Positions 24,864 through 36,123 are shown, numbered from the stretch's first letter. The stretch: 64,000 nt of DNA from Antedon bifida (GCA_963402885.1 OY727097.1:4898001-4962000); one strand, 5' to 3'. Made by a program: numbers and translations. The notes: generated from the sequence alone by a model not told the origin.

Positions 24864-26227
24864 ATGACAGAATTTTTCGGAGGTTGGTCGAAGGTCGCGG
24901 TGGCGACCGACCAAATACAGGCTTTGATTGATAAGGTAAGACAAATTAGATGAGGTAAAGGTGTTGGTATGGGGAAACCCCTTCCTCTTACCGTGCACAC
25001 TCTAAACCTTTCGGATCATCGCCCTCCTAAGTCAATCCTGTGGTTGTTGTTACTGATTTTGTATTGTTTCCAACACCTATATTGAAGTATAGCTTGTTTA
25101 TACATATTAATGTTTTTGATATACCATGTTATTATTATCTTTTTACCACTTTTTATTAGAGAATTTTGTTGGGTTGTTTTTGGTGTTGTTGTAATGTTGG
25201 TCCTAATTTTTCTATGTAATTTTTACTGCTTTATTTTTCTATATGATATACTGTATATTCCAGCTTTCAAAACAACTGTTTCTAAATGGATGGCCGAAAC
25301 TAAAAAAACGAGGCCTATGATTATGATGAGTATCACATGTTGAATATTCACAGATACGCGAGGACGCTGAGAGTGCGGCAGGTAGATCATTTGAAATCTA
25401 TGAGGCTAAATCGTATATAATACAGGTCGTCGCTGGACGTAACTATATAGTACAGGTACAGTAGTCGAGTCAAATATGGTAGAAATTTACTTCACCTTCC
25501 TCAGTATCCAATCAACCTATTGCCATTGCCTTTTCTGATATTGTATCTGTATGTTGTGCGGGTATACTAATCTTCGCCCGGTAGGACCCAGTATCGGCGC
25601 CTGGTAGGGTTTATGATAGGCCTATAAAATGATTTCAAGTACATTTTATTAACATACTTTAGTAGTAAATATGTTTTTCCTTCTCAGATAAAATAATTAT
25701 TGTTAAACTTTTCATTCGCGTCAACAACAAAACTTATCACAGAGGGCGGTATTTAGTTTTTCAATAAACATATCAGTATTTTGACAGTTTTTTACATTAA
25801 AAATTTATAAAACGTACAATTAAATGTCACAATAAGATTAAATACAATATGTTAGCATGTACTTTATCAGGCGATACCGGGCCTTACTGAGCCCAGCCTA
25901 CCGGGCGTAGATTAGTATGATCGGTTTGTGCGGAATCAATTCGGGATATACAGTAGTAGTATAAGCAGGGTTATAAGTCTTCTGAAGAGATTATATGGAA
26001 TAGTATTTTCTGATACATATATACTTTTCGGAGCCGCATCCAAATTAAAATCAACTTATTTCCAAAAACATAACATAGTTCATAAAAACAATTTATTTTA
26101 TTTTTTGCAGGTTGATACTGGTTCGTGTTATGTTCATTTACGTGTATACTGTGACCTCAAAGGAGAAGTAAAGTTCACTTCTTTCCTGGAGAATAAATCG
26201 GAATCGGACCAAATAAAACCATTTTAA
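24864..26227 (+). CDS. Stefin / cystatin B-like cysteine protease inhibitor
   Basis: Three small exons, 24864-24935, 25354-25455 and 26111-26227, with GT-AG joints and all junctions in phase 0; 96 residues, close to the 98 usual for stefins. Stefins (cystatin family 1, MEROPS I25) are cytosolic tight-binding inhibitors of papain-type proteases such as cathepsins. All three contact elements are visible: the N-terminal glycine context FGGWSKVAVATDQIQ, the first hairpin loop QVVAG within IIQVVAGRNYIVQ (exon 2), and the C-terminal VHLRVYCDLKGEVKFTSF (exon 3), equivalent to the HVHLRVF-type strand of cystatin B. There is no signal peptide and the N-terminal part lacks disulphide pairs, as expected. 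A terminal-inverted-repeat element sits in intron 2. The individual exons are short, so the gene is easy to overlook. Confidence 0.9.
25564..25918. mobile_element. Non-autonomous DNA element with terminal inverted repeats
   Basis: The ends ATACTAATCTTCGCCCGGTA and the inverse of ATACTAATCTACGCCCGGTA match with one difference. A further inner inverted match involves CAGTATCGGC / GATACCGGGCC. It measures 355 bp, lies in stefin intron 2 and has no coding content. Confidence 0.75.
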
Positions 26228-26573
26228 TTAATGATTTTAATATATTTGTATACAGGTTACAGTATTTATAATAAGAACAATTATTTTCATTACCGGAATA
26301 TAGCGCCACCATAATTTTAATTTTTATTTCCGATCAGTATATGATTCAATGAATATATGATTCCTAAATAAATAAATATTTTCAATCTAGCTTTTACTCT
26401 GAGTAATCTTGTTTTTTTTTAAATATTGAACGCTTTATAAATAAAATTATCCTGCCTGTGTGTAGCCGACTAGACTAGTATAGTACATGATGCACCATGA
26501 ATTGTAGAGAAATAGACAATACTAGTAGAACAATTATGACACGGTCGGCGCTTCATATGGAGGTACCTGGATG

Positions 26574-26606
26574 GTCAGCTGACAAACAACATGACAAGTC
26601 ACATGA
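26574..26606. promoter_or_regulatory. Candidate E-box / CLEAR-like sites upstream of the GH27 gene
   Basis: GTCAGCTGAC (26574-26583) and GTCACATGA (26598-26606) are E-box variants. The second is one base from the core of the CLEAR element (GTCACGTGAC), which controls lysosomal genes through TFEB in vertebrates. The role here is inference. Confidence 0.25.
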
Positions 26607-26953
26607 GTAAACCAAACAAACCACGAATTCAATCGAAGAGGAGGTATATTCAGTAAAACTATTAGTAATTAGTGAGTATTTATTTATTTTTAATTATATT
26701 TATGAACTATTGATTGTCTTTAGATAACTACCGGCTAGATATACCACCGGCATTCATTCAATAAAGTATATATAGTTATACTGCAGCATTAGACCTACTT
26801 ACTTAGTTAGACGGATTAGACTAGTCTAGGCCTACAGTAGTAGTAGTAGTAGTAGTACTTAACTAGTAGATAGAGGTTCACACCCAACTACCGTCCCTAC
26901 CACCATTAGTACTAGCTAGTTCCGATGTCTATGGGGCAGCTGCAGTAAGTGCA

Positions 26954-26984
26954 GTCCTATCCCTCTTGCCAAGAGGGATAGGAC
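26954..26984. repeat. Perfect 14-bp hairpin
   Basis: GTCCTATCCCTCTT, loop GCC, then the exact inverse. It lies about 165 bases upstream of the GH27 ATG and would be in the 5' UTR or its intron. Confidence 0.8.
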
Positions 26985-27147
26985 AAGAGTCTTGGACTAG
27001 ACTAGTAAGTATGACAATTATAACCACACTTATTTCAGTAATAATTAATTGCAAACATTTTTATATATATTATCATTTTCATGTTGATATATATTATGTA
27101 TATATCAAGTTAAATACAAATGTTGTTTTATTGGATTCTAATTTAGA

Positions 27148-30100
27148 ATGGTTAAAATGCTTCGGTGCATTGTGGTGTTAACTGCTTTGGTTGTTAGTGC
27201 ACATGGTCTGGACAACGGTCTTGCACTTACGCCACCTATGGGTTGGATGTCATGGGAACGATTCAGATGTAATATAGACTGCAAAAACCAACCAAATGAC
27301 TGCATAGGGTAAGAGCAACCCACCTTTCCTCATGGAACTTTTTATCTCTGCTTACTTCCTGCTTCCTATCCAGTCATGCAGCCACGTTGCCCACTCCTAA
27401 TATCTCATGATCTCTTCCCATCTGCAGCTACCCTCCATCTCCATATCTCCTTTGGCCTTTGGAGCCCTTCTCCACATCTGCAGCCCCCTCTCCACATTTG
27501 CAACCACATCCCCACATCTGCAGCCCCTCCCCAAATCTGCAGCCCTCCCACTTATCTGTAGCTACCCTCGCATCTGCATCCCCTCTCCACCTCCATACTG
27601 TATCTCCTCTGCAGCTCCTCTCCACATCTTCAGCTCTTCCCCTATCTGCATCCCCTCTCCACCTCCATATCTCCTCTACAGCTCCTCTCCACATCTGCAG
27701 CCCCTCTTCACATCTGCAGCCCCTCTTCACATCTGCAGCCCCTTCACCTATCTGCATCTCCTCTCCACCTCCACATTTTCATTGCCTCCTCTCTCAAAAT
27801 ATGCAGCCCCTCTTCTCCACTGTCCAATAACATGTTCTGCTTTATTAATTCAGTGAGAAGCTATTTATGGATATGGCTGATAGAATGGTTGAAGATGGCT
27901 TTAAAGACGCTGGCTACGAGTATGTCAACATTGATGACTGTTGGGATTTAAAAGAACGAGATAGTGCTGGAAAATTACAAGCAGATCCTGACCGCTTTCC
28001 ATCAGGAATCAAGAAGCTGGCAGACTATGTAAGCAAACAAGAGTATTATAATTAAGATATAACTAATATATTTGCAATAAGCTCACATTTTATCAATTTA
28101 GTTAAACCTTATAATTGCCAAATGTATGCCTCTACAGTAGTTCAAAGTCCAATTTATTCGCCCTTTCAAGTGTGTGCAGAGCATACAAAATAGCAATAGT
28201 TTGGTTTTATGGCAATTCAAAAATGTTCATAAGATATAACAATGAAAGGCAATATACCAATTGTTTTCTGACTATATTGTTCACGTTCAACTACAATTAC
28301 TATTATTCTGCTTCGCTTATAGCAGACAAAACTATTTATAATAACAGTACTATATTGTTTTCAAAATTAATCTACCATGGAAACTGAAATGGTCACAAAA
28401 ATATTGATTAATCACGATAGATTAACAGTATTTGTGAAACAAAAAACAGATTGGCCACAGCTGTATAGGAATAACCTGTATGTTAAAAAAAAATCCATTT
28501 TCTATTCAATTTGAATAAAAACGCATCATGGCTGTTTGCTCAGTACAATGGTTTTTATCATGGCAAAATATGATTACATTTTTTTTATGAAAACATGTAC
28601 TGTATTGTCCTCCTGAAAAAAAACCCTGTAATATAAAACAGTCACATTGACTGGAATTCAGTGGGTTTCTGGTTAAATTTAACTGTTTTTTTTATCTTCT
28701 TATAGGGAAATAATTTTTTTCTATGGAAGTGAATAACTTAATTAAAACTGCAAAATGGGCTAATAAAATTTGATTTTATAAATCTTTATTTTTCATGATT
28801 TTGTGGGAGAACATCTTTAAATGAGAACATTACATACTTATTCGTTCTTATATATTCGTTTTTCGAATTCGTTTATATGTTCAAGGTACATTCAAGAGGG
28901 CTTAAACTTGGTATTTACAATGATTTTGGCACCAAAACATGTGGTGGCTACCCTGGTAGTTTAGGCCATCTTGAAGTCGATGCTAAAACATTTGCTGAAT
29001 GGGGTGTGGACATGCTTAAGATGGATGGATGCTATGCTGATGTTAAGACAATGCCACAAGGTAATGCATTCATATAATACTGTCATGTTTAAGGCCACAC
29101 CAATAGCCTACTATTAAGGCCACACCCATAGCCTAGGATTAAGGCAACACCCATAGCTTACTATTACGGCCACACCCATAGCCTACTATTAAGGCCACAC
29201 TGTATCCTAGGTAAGGCCATAGCCTAGGTAAGCCCATGGCCTATGATTAAGGTCACACCCATAGCCTAGGATTAAGGCCACGGCTATAGCCTACTATTAA
29301 GGCCACATCTATACAATTTGTCAACATTACCATCTTAAATGTGTCTTATTTCTTGATTTATCCAATATGCAAGACTTGAGAAAGTACCATTTGACTGGAT
29401 TATCCAAGTGCAAAATAAAGTCCTCATCATATTATTAAGCTTTACTTTGAATAAACGTAAACATGACTGATGCTGTGTAATACAGTTGTTTTTTTCCCCT
29501 AGGCTACTCTAACATGACCAAGGCTTTGAATGCAACAGGCAGACCAATCCTATTCTCATGTAGTTGGCCTGACTATGAACGAGCCAGTAAAATACAGGTA
29601 GTTAAATTGGGTTAAATTACAGCACTAAATGTTAAAATTTGAAGTTTTTTATGTTTTTAAAAATGATTCTATATTTCTATAACATATATTCCTTAACAAT
29701 GACAGGATGAGAAATAAAAAATACTTATAAACTTTTGTGATACTTTGTTTTCGGTGATAAAGATTGAACCAGGAATTGAAACCAGGATCCTGAAATTGAT
29801 AGGCAAACATGTTAACCACCACGCTACTGTCACTACATATAATTTAAGCGTAAATATAAATTTGATTTTATTCGCAGCCTGATTACAAACTAATTGCAAA
29901 GAACTGCAATATCTGGAGGAACTACATTGACATCCAGGATTCATGGGATAGCGTTCTGAAAATAATAGATTACTACGCCCAAGAACAAGACACCCTAGCT
30001 GCTGTGTCAGCACCTGGAAGCTTCAATGACCCTGACATGGTATGTTCCAACACTCTTAAGCCCTGTTTACATTATCAAACTTTATGTGACAAAAAAGTGT

Positions 30101-30740
30101 GGTGTGCCCAAATATGGTAGTGATATGGCCACATATGGTAGTGATATGACATCATCATGTCCATATATGGGCACATCACTTTTTTTTGTTACATAAAGTT
30201 TGATAGTGTAGACAGAGCTTTAAAAATGGTTAAAATATCTATTAGGATTATCGTACTTGTTGAGAATATTTTTACAGTATAATCAAATAATACAAAATGA
30301 TCCATTAATTCAACCTATGACATTAAAAAAATGATTGATTAAAAAATGTTGACCAATGTTTTATCTGCACTGTGAGTATTGGTCTAACCTTTTTAAGGGT
30401 TCATTTACAACAAAACTGGAAGTTCAAAGACTTCATTAACTTCATTCTGCTGGATTTTAGGGTAAACAAAGGTCCTAGTGCTTCCAGGTGCTTAAAAATG
30501 TTATAAACACCGATTACAATTCTCATAATTCTTGTCTTTTAGTTGATAATTGGAGATTTTTCATTAAGTGTGGAACAAGCTAAAGCCCAGATGGCGATGT
30601 GGTCTATATTAGCTGCCCCAATGCTCATGTCAAACGACCTTCGAACTATCTCTCCTGAATTCCGAGAGATTCTTCTAAATAAGGAAGTGATTAAAATCAA
30701 TCAAGATCCCTCGGGAAAAATGGGAAAGCGAGTTATGCAG
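27148..30740 (+). CDS. GH27 alpha-galactosidase / alpha-N-acetylgalactosaminidase, constitutive exons 1-6
   Basis: Exons 27148-27308, 27854-28028, 28886-29060, 29503-29597, 29878-30039 and 30543-30740 give 322 residues that end in phase 0 before a choice of five terminal exons. Lysosomal GH27 enzymes remove terminal alpha-galactose or alpha-GalNAc. Visible: signal peptide 1-20 ([20 protein letters not shown]), [14 protein letters not shown] start of the barrel, NIDDCW, nucleophile Asp159 in LKMDGCYAD, acid/base Asp220 in [11 protein letters not shown], and [11 protein letters not shown] / INQDPSGK at the end. The specificity loop reads SCSWPDY: Ser191 is as in alpha-GalNAcase (galactosidase has Glu), while Asp194 replaces the usual Ala or Leu. 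The exon 6 boundary (MQ / xxxVEVW) matches the last intron of human GLA as I recall it. Substrate is undecided. Confidence 0.93.
27420..27830. repeat. CT-rich minisatellite in GH27 intron 1
   Basis: Imperfect tandem units of CTCTCCACATCTGCAGCCCC and variants, about 20-30 bases each. Several overlapping open frames here are caused by the low complexity and are not genes. Confidence 0.85.
29087..29315. repeat. 25-26 bp minisatellite in GH27 intron 3
   Basis: About nine units based on AAGGCCACACCCATAGCCTA. The array begins with CTGTCATGTTTAAGGCCAC, which is identical to the 3' end of terminal exon 7a. Confidence 0.9.
29756..29838 (-). mobile_element. tRNA-derived SINE head
   Basis: On the minus strand: TAGCGTGGTGGTTAACATG (A-box region) and GGTTTCAATTCC (B box), the same architecture as the SINE at 16378. 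It lies in GH27 intron 4. Confidence 0.5.
30056..30223. mobile_element. MITE family A, copy 5
   Basis: Full-length, with a small internal duplication of the CAAATATGGTAGTGATATG motif. GH27 intron 5. Confidence 0.85.
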
Positions 30741-31861
30741 GTAACATACTTATTTTTATTATGAATTGTTTCTAGTTTGAATATATTTAAATCTTTGGAT
30801 TCAGAGTTCAGATTTTTGCCGCAATAGAGTAGTTAAAGCGCACTCTACAGGCAAGTATTGCTTTGCGCAATATTCAAGTCTACCGTGTTGCAAAAAGCTG
30901 TAATCATTGAAATGGGAGAAAATAATGCATGGTATGTGATATGAAATCAACCAATCAAATGATAGATTTAGGTGTGTTATAGTCATCATCTGATGAAAGT
31001 ACTTGAGGTAGTGAGCAAATGATAAAAACAAGTTTTATTAACAATGTTCTGTGTTTAATAAGCATGTGTTTAAAGAACACAGTGCATTATGCCAAAAATA
31101 TTATATCGTCTATGGCAGTCTGCCAAATTTATCATGAAACCGACTCCACTGAAGTGAAGGCTACTAGACTGGTCTACTAGACTTTTGTGGGCTACCCTTT
31201 GTGAACCATTGAGGCTATTCCACTGACGACCGCACTCTGCAAATGTTTGAAAATGTTTAACAGTTGTCCAGCGCTGTGAGCTTGCACTGGATGGAGTATT
31301 TCTCCTTCAATTTTATAAATTTCTAATGCGTATGAAATTTTTAAAACAGCTGTATTCACCACTGTTTTTATTGTGGCGCAGATATTATTATTATTCTTTA
31401 TTGACAACTAGGGATAACAGTGTCCAACATATACTGTACATGCATGCTCACTATGGGATTGTCTGCATTTCTTTACTACTTAACCATTAACAGTTATTTT
31501 TCTGTTGTTGTATTGTATTACTCACCTTTAACATAACCTATTACCATAATTCACTATTGACTGGTGTTGGATTTTTGGACTATTCTTGTGGTTTTCTACT
31601 TTATTTTCAACATTTCTTGCCTTTACAATAATATGTTAGTTCCTGCTCCAGTGATTTCTTATTTAAGTAAACACTGAGTAATCTTTTGATAGTACTCTAG
31701 AATCACTGAAATCAAGCCAAAGTTCTTTTTTATTGCCTATTGTCTATTAGCATAAAAGTTCCAATGTAAGTAGATATTCTTAACATAAACATGGCTTTAT
31801 TTCCTTTAAAACAGATTTAATTATATCAGAAATTATTTCCTTATGTTGTTAAAGTTAAGAT

Positions 31862-31953
31862 TTAAGCTCTGACTACAATGTTAAAAAAGTGTGATGTGCC
31901 CAAATATGATTTTTGTTTGTCACAAGAAGTTTGATAGTTTAGACGGAGCTTAA
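31862..31953. mobile_element. MITE family A, copy 6 (internally deleted)
   Basis: Both ends are present (TTTAAGCTCTGACTAC / GATAGTTTAGACGGAGCTTA) but most of the middle is missing. Confidence 0.75.
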
Positions 31954-32229
31954 TGGAAGTTTCATCACAGATTATGATTTAGATTTTTAAACTAATGCAT
32001 CCATGCGCACTGTGATCATAGCCTTTGTTTAAAATGTGTGAGAAGAACACTTTACTAACCTTTAATAGCGCTATATATAACTATATTTTTTAGGAACCGT
32101 TTTGGTATTTGGCATAGTCCTCTATTGTCTGTAAATAAAGCAAAACAGATCACATATGCTTTCAAGATATATATCAATAAAATAATTATTAAGTACATAC
32201 ATTAAATGATTTCTGTAAACAAAGTTGTT

Positions 32230-32460
32230 AGGACCAAACAAAGTGTCCCCTTAATAGGGGTATCACCTGAATAAGGGGTGTCCCCTGAATAAGGGGTGGC
32301 CTGATGTTAAAACCTATATTGCACCTCCCAGGAAAGGGTTCCCTTAATATGGGTGTGTCCCCTGAACAAGGAGTGGCCTGATGTTAAAACATATATTGCC
32401 CCTCCCAGGAAAGTGTTCCCTTAACATGGGTGTGTCCTCAGAATAGGGATGTCCCAGATG
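32230..32460. repeat. Tandem repeat of GGGTGTCCCCTGAATAAGG type
   Basis: About 2.5 units of roughly 85 bases containing GGCCTGATGTTAAAAC and CTCCCAGGAAAG. Related GGACAC(C/T)CCTATTAAGGG motifs occur at about 36495 and 36675. Confidence 0.8.
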
Positions 32461-32750
32461 AGGAAGAGTCTGCAGTGATTTGAAATATGTTGAAAAAATT
32501 CAGTTGAATATAGCTGCATTTAAACAGGACGCATTCAAGACATTTATTGTTATTTTAACCCTGACTTTCAAATCCAATCAACCTATTTTAAAATTTGCAA
32601 TTTTTAACTTATTCAATACTTGGTGTTGGGCTTCACTATTTTATATCATTTATTTATTCAATTAAAGAAAATAATTTTGTTTTTTTCGTATATATCCAAT
32701 GTGATATTGTTATCATTTATTTAAAAACTCCATTTCGCCTCACTCCACAG

Positions 32751-33011
32751 ACCCAATCACACATGGAGGTTTGGACTCGGGAACTATCATCAAACGCTTT
32801 GGCCGCTGTGATATTTAGCCGCAGCCAGAGCGCTCCGGCCATTTTTGAAACGACCTTAGAGAATCTGAAGTTTCCGACGACATCAAAGGGTTATAGTGTA
32901 TTTGATGTTACTGATAATAAACCTTTGGGGAATTACGCTTTAAATGAAACATTGTCTTTTATAGTCAACCCTAGTGGTGCTGTCATGTTTAAGGCCACGC
33001 CCATAGCCTAG
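32751..33011 (+). CDS. GH27 alternative terminal exon 7a
   Basis: Acceptor CACTCCACAG precedes a phase-0 exon of 86 codons plus stop. It encodes the C-terminal beta-sandwich: SHMEVWTRELSSNALAAVIF at the start, VFDVTDNKPLG in the middle and NPSGAVMF near the end, the strongest match to the alpha-GalNAcase C-terminal domain (VxxINPSGxxM). Joined to exons 1-6 the protein is 408 residues. The last residues KATPIA and the stop codon are supplied by the AAGGCCACGCCCATAGCCTAG minisatellite unit, which replaces the normal domain end. It is the first of five tandem alternatives. The AATAAA hexamer at 33984 is a possible polyadenylation site. Confidence 0.85.
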   Translation, partial: TQSHMEVWTRELSSNALAAVIFSRSQSAPAIFETTLENLKFPTTSKGYSVFDVTDNKPLGNYALNETLSFIVNPSGAVMFKATPIA

Positions 33012-33170
33012 GATTAAGGCAACACCCATAACCTAGGATTAAGGCCACACCCATAGCCTAGGATTATAATCATATACGTCAGTACTTCTCGATTCTCTAT
33101 TATCTTTTATAATACACCCTAGTGGAACTGTCATGTTTAAGGCCACGCCCATAGCCTAGGATTTTAATCA
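32985..33170. repeat. Minisatellite overlapping the end of exon 7a, with a duplicated exon tail
   Basis: Units of the same 25-bp repeat as in intron 3 begin inside exon 7a and continue past its stop. At 33100-33165 a second copy of the exon tail appears (CTTTTATAATACACCCTAGT, then CTGTCATGTTTAAGGCCAC). Confidence 0.85.
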
Positions 33171-33171
33171 T

Positions 33172-34262
33172 TATACAAGTTCAGGGCAAATAATCTTTTA
33201 ATTTTAAAAGGTGCTTGTTGAGAGCCCAAAACTCATAATTATTTATGCAAAGAAACAAACAAAACACATATTTAACTTTTAATTTATCAATATTGATTTA
33301 ATTTCTATTTCATTTACTTTAATTTTATGTTTTATTAGCTATTTTTATGACAAAGAATTGGTATTACTTTGGACAATTTTCAGTTAATTAATTTGTTTTG
33401 CAGTTCAGTGTTCTATTTCATTAGAATACATGTTTGTTATAGTTTGTTTGAGCCATTCGTATGACAACGAATCGGTAATATATATTGGACAATCTTGACA
33501 GTCAATTTCAGTTGTAAAGTATTTAATTATTACGTTTTTGATTTAGTTTTTATTCAAACATTTATGATTCAATATTTACATATATTTATGATCTTATTTT
33601 ACTCGTAATTAACATGATAGATAGATTGAATGAATTGAAGTTATTGCCTTTTAAGTGATTTGCACATTGTATGATTTCTCAACAATTTATTTTGAAATGA
33701 AGGAAGTGAAAGTCTAATTATTACAAAACTTGACTGAAACATTTTATTTGTTTGGTTCTAAGAATCAAGAGCGTGAAGTAGACATATATCTAGTAATAAT
33801 AATAATTTGAGAAAAAAAACCGATTTTTATCAGTACTACATCTTCATATAATGAAGTATAATTTAAATCAACTTGCTGGTATAATAGTATATGTTTATGA
33901 AAAGTTTTCTTATTTTGCTTACTTAAGGCAGACCTTACTTAAATTTCATTCCGTCGAATCTTCTATTGTTAAAATCTCTCGGCAATAAACTGAATATTGT
34001 ATACGTTTTACTATTGTTTTTGTAACGTATTGGTCACGGAATACCGGACTTTAAAAAAACAGGGACAATGGGTGGGGATAACAATAACCCCATGCGATTA
34101 ATGTACTCAGTTGATCATGTTTTATTACAGTATTTACAAACTGTTCAGACGGGAGTCCATCTGTGGCAGTATACTAATATTATTAATGCTACTCCGAATG
34201 CGTTTGAACGATTCCCTTCCATTTTTCCCACTCGAAATTGTCCTCGATTTTTCCATTTTCAG
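33172..34262. other. Intron between 7a and 7b
   Basis: AT-rich, with no further exon or recognised element. It ends in the pyrimidine tract TTTTTCCATTTTCAG of exon 7b. Confidence 0.55.
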
Positions 34263-34535
34263 AGTGGTAATGTTGAAGTGTGGTCACGTGAACTCGGTTT
34301 TTTAGACGAGTATGCCTTAGCGTTTCTGAATCGTGGTACCGAAGGAACACCTCTGAACTTTACTGTACAACTTAAAGATCTTGGCTTACGGCCTGGAATA
34401 TATTTCCTTATAGAAATCTTTGAGGATAAAGATATTGCTGATTTTGACACGGATAGTTACTTCAGTACGATCATTACTCCAAATGGGGTGTCATTTATCC
34501 ATGCATATCCGAGCCAATTTTACAACTCAGTTTGA
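34263..34535 (+). CDS. GH27 alternative terminal exon 7b
   Basis: A strong acceptor (TTTTTCCATTTTCAG) and a phase-0 start, SGNVEVWSRELGFLDEYALA, then FLNRGTEGTPLNFTVQLKDL, TPNGVSFIHAYPSQ and stop: 90 residues, giving a 412-residue enzyme. It follows the same domain plan as 7a but the sequence is widely diverged, so it is an old duplicate kept open. A family A MITE begins 20 bases after its stop. Confidence 0.85.
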   Translation, partial: SGNVEVWSRELGFLDEYALAFLNRGTEGTPLNFTVQLKDLGLRPGIYFLIEIFEDKDIADFDTDSYFSTIITPNGVSFIHAYPSQFYNSV

Positions 34536-34555
34536 TAAAATTATATGCACATCCC

Positions 34556-34717
34556 TTAAGCTCTGTCTACACTATCAAACTAGTTCGTCAAAAAAAGTGT
34601 GATGTGCCCAAATATGGTAGTGATATTCCCATGGTAGTGATGACATCATCATGTCCATATATGGGCACATCACATATTATTTGTCACATCAAGTTTGATA
34701 GTGTAGACAAGGCTTAA
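34556..34717. mobile_element. MITE family A, copy 7
   Basis: Full-length; CTGTCTACACTATCAAACTA at one end and GATAGTGTAGACAAGGCTTA at the other. It starts 20 bases after the 7b stop codon. Confidence 0.88.
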
Positions 34718-34757
34718 TCGAAATAATTTCAAACCTTGGTTAAGACAAATATATATA

Positions 34758-34920
34758 AAGCTTGGTTCCCACTGTGACGCAACGCAATGACGTAGTTACA
34801 CAACGTAGGTGAGTTGACCAATGAAAAGCAACAGTTTGAAAAATCCATCCCTGATGATTGGTAAAATCACATGCGTTCCACTTACGTGCTTGCGTTGCGT
34901 TCTAGTGGGAACCCAGCTTA
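34758..34920. mobile_element. MITE family B, copy 2
   Basis: Ends GCTTGGTTCCCACT / AGTGGGAACCCAGC; interior GACGCAACGCAATGACG and TTGACCAATGAAAAGCAAC. Confidence 0.88.
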
Positions 34921-35193
34921 AAATCCGACTCTAAATCGTCTGTGACGCTACCAGTTAGATTATCACTATAGTATACAATGTATTGGTTCATAATACATAT
35001 GAGAAGAAGGTCTGATAAAACTACTAAATACAATTTTTCAAATATATAAATATATAGAATTGGAGATAGATTTTTATTCTAGTTGTACTTTCTATTACTA
35101 GTGTTTAGTTTCTTTCCATTTATGTATTATTTGCATGATACGAGACTAGTTTTAAAACGCATGTGATTGCATGAATCTCATTTCATTGTTGCT

Positions 35194-35362
35194 AAAGCTC
35201 TGACTACATTATCAAACTAGTATGACAAAAAAATGTGTGACGTTTCCAAATATGGTAGTGATATGACGTCATCGTTTCCATATATGGGCACATCACATCT
35301 TTTGTCACATAAAGTTTAATAGTGTAGACCAATACAATCTAACAAGATTAGACAGAGCTTTA
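35194..35362. mobile_element. MITE family A, copy 8
   Basis: Full-length apart from about 20 extra bases (CAATACAATCTAACAAGAT) inserted within the right end. Confidence 0.82.
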
Positions 35363-35500
35363 GGCTTGGTTACCACTACGACGCAACGCAAGGACGTAAA
35401 CGCAACACATATGACTTGACCAATCACTACAGCGATATTTCAGATGATCAAATTACGTTGATTATTGCGTTGCGTCCAATTGCTGCAATCCGGACCTAAA
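35363..35500. mobile_element. MITE family B, copy 3 (right end decayed)
   Basis: It starts GGCTTGGTTACCACTACGAC directly against copy 8 of family A. The right end is not recognisable. Confidence 0.7.
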
Positions 35501-35856
35501 ACCTCTAACAATTTTCTTTATACTAATAAAAATAACAAAACTTTGTGAAGAAAATGTATTGTATTTCTTTGTCGGGTTTTGCTTAAAATTTTTTTTAGCA
35601 TGTTTGTTATTAATTTACGCAAAATGAAGTTGTTTTATTGTTTTGACTAACTACAATGTCTAAAACTTAAATGACGTCATCGTAAAGAACACAATCCCAG
35701 CCTAGCATGAACATATTCCATTTCAATTACCATTCCAACTGCCTTTTGGTCTATGTACCGAATATCGAATGTATTCTTTTCGTCTCCAAATTGACACATT
35801 ATTGATTAACTATTTCATTATCTATTTCATTATTCCATTATCATCCATTTCACTAG

Positions 35857-36123
35857 GAAACCGGTATAGAGGTTTGGTCGAAAAGCACTGCCGACAATAA
35901 GCTAGCCATAGTGTTTCTGAGCAGACGAACTGACGGAATCCCAACTAATTATTCGATCATTCTGCAAGACGCCGGAGCAACATCCGACGGCACCTATGAA
36001 TTCGTTGATCTTTTTACGTGGAAAAGCTTAGGAAAGTTCGGCAAACGTGACACAATGGAAGTAGCGATCAACCCGAACGGTGTTCGGATGTTGCTCGGAA
36101 CACCAGCTAAAACAGCAGCCTGA
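35857..36123 (+). CDS. GH27 alternative terminal exon 7c
   Basis: Acceptor TTTCACTAG, phase-0 start ETGIEVWSKSTADNKLAIVF, then LSRRTDGIPTNYSIILQDAG, YEFVDLFTWKSLG, NPNGVRMLLGTP and stop: 88 residues, 410 in the joined enzyme. SRRTDxxPxxY resembles the alpha-GalNAcase C-terminal domain. AATAAA at 36402 is a possible polyadenylation site. Confidence 0.85.
   Translation, partial: ETGIEVWSKSTADNKLAIVFLSRRTDGIPTNYSIILQDAGATSDGTYEFVDLFTWKSLGKFGKRDTMEVAINPNGVRMLLGTPAKTAA

Larger units (their letters stand above)
26228..27147. other. Upstream region of the GH27 gene
   Basis: No coding exon was seen. It holds candidate E-box sites (26574-26606), an AGT microsatellite (about 26836-26860) and a perfect hairpin (26954-26984). 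A splice acceptor (AATTTAG) at 27146, just before the ATG, implies a non-coding first exon somewhere in this region. Confidence 0.5.
30741..32750. other. GH27 intron 6, first segment
   Basis: About 2 kb from the exon 6 donor to the first terminal exon. It holds a shortened family A MITE and the 32230-32460 tandem repeat. No extra exon with the xVEVW start was seen here. Confidence 0.6.

Noticed and set aside
27407-27856. Overlapping 110-150 codon frames in the CT-rich stretch
   Set aside because: Low-complexity intron sequence of the GH27 gene; no splice or start logic.
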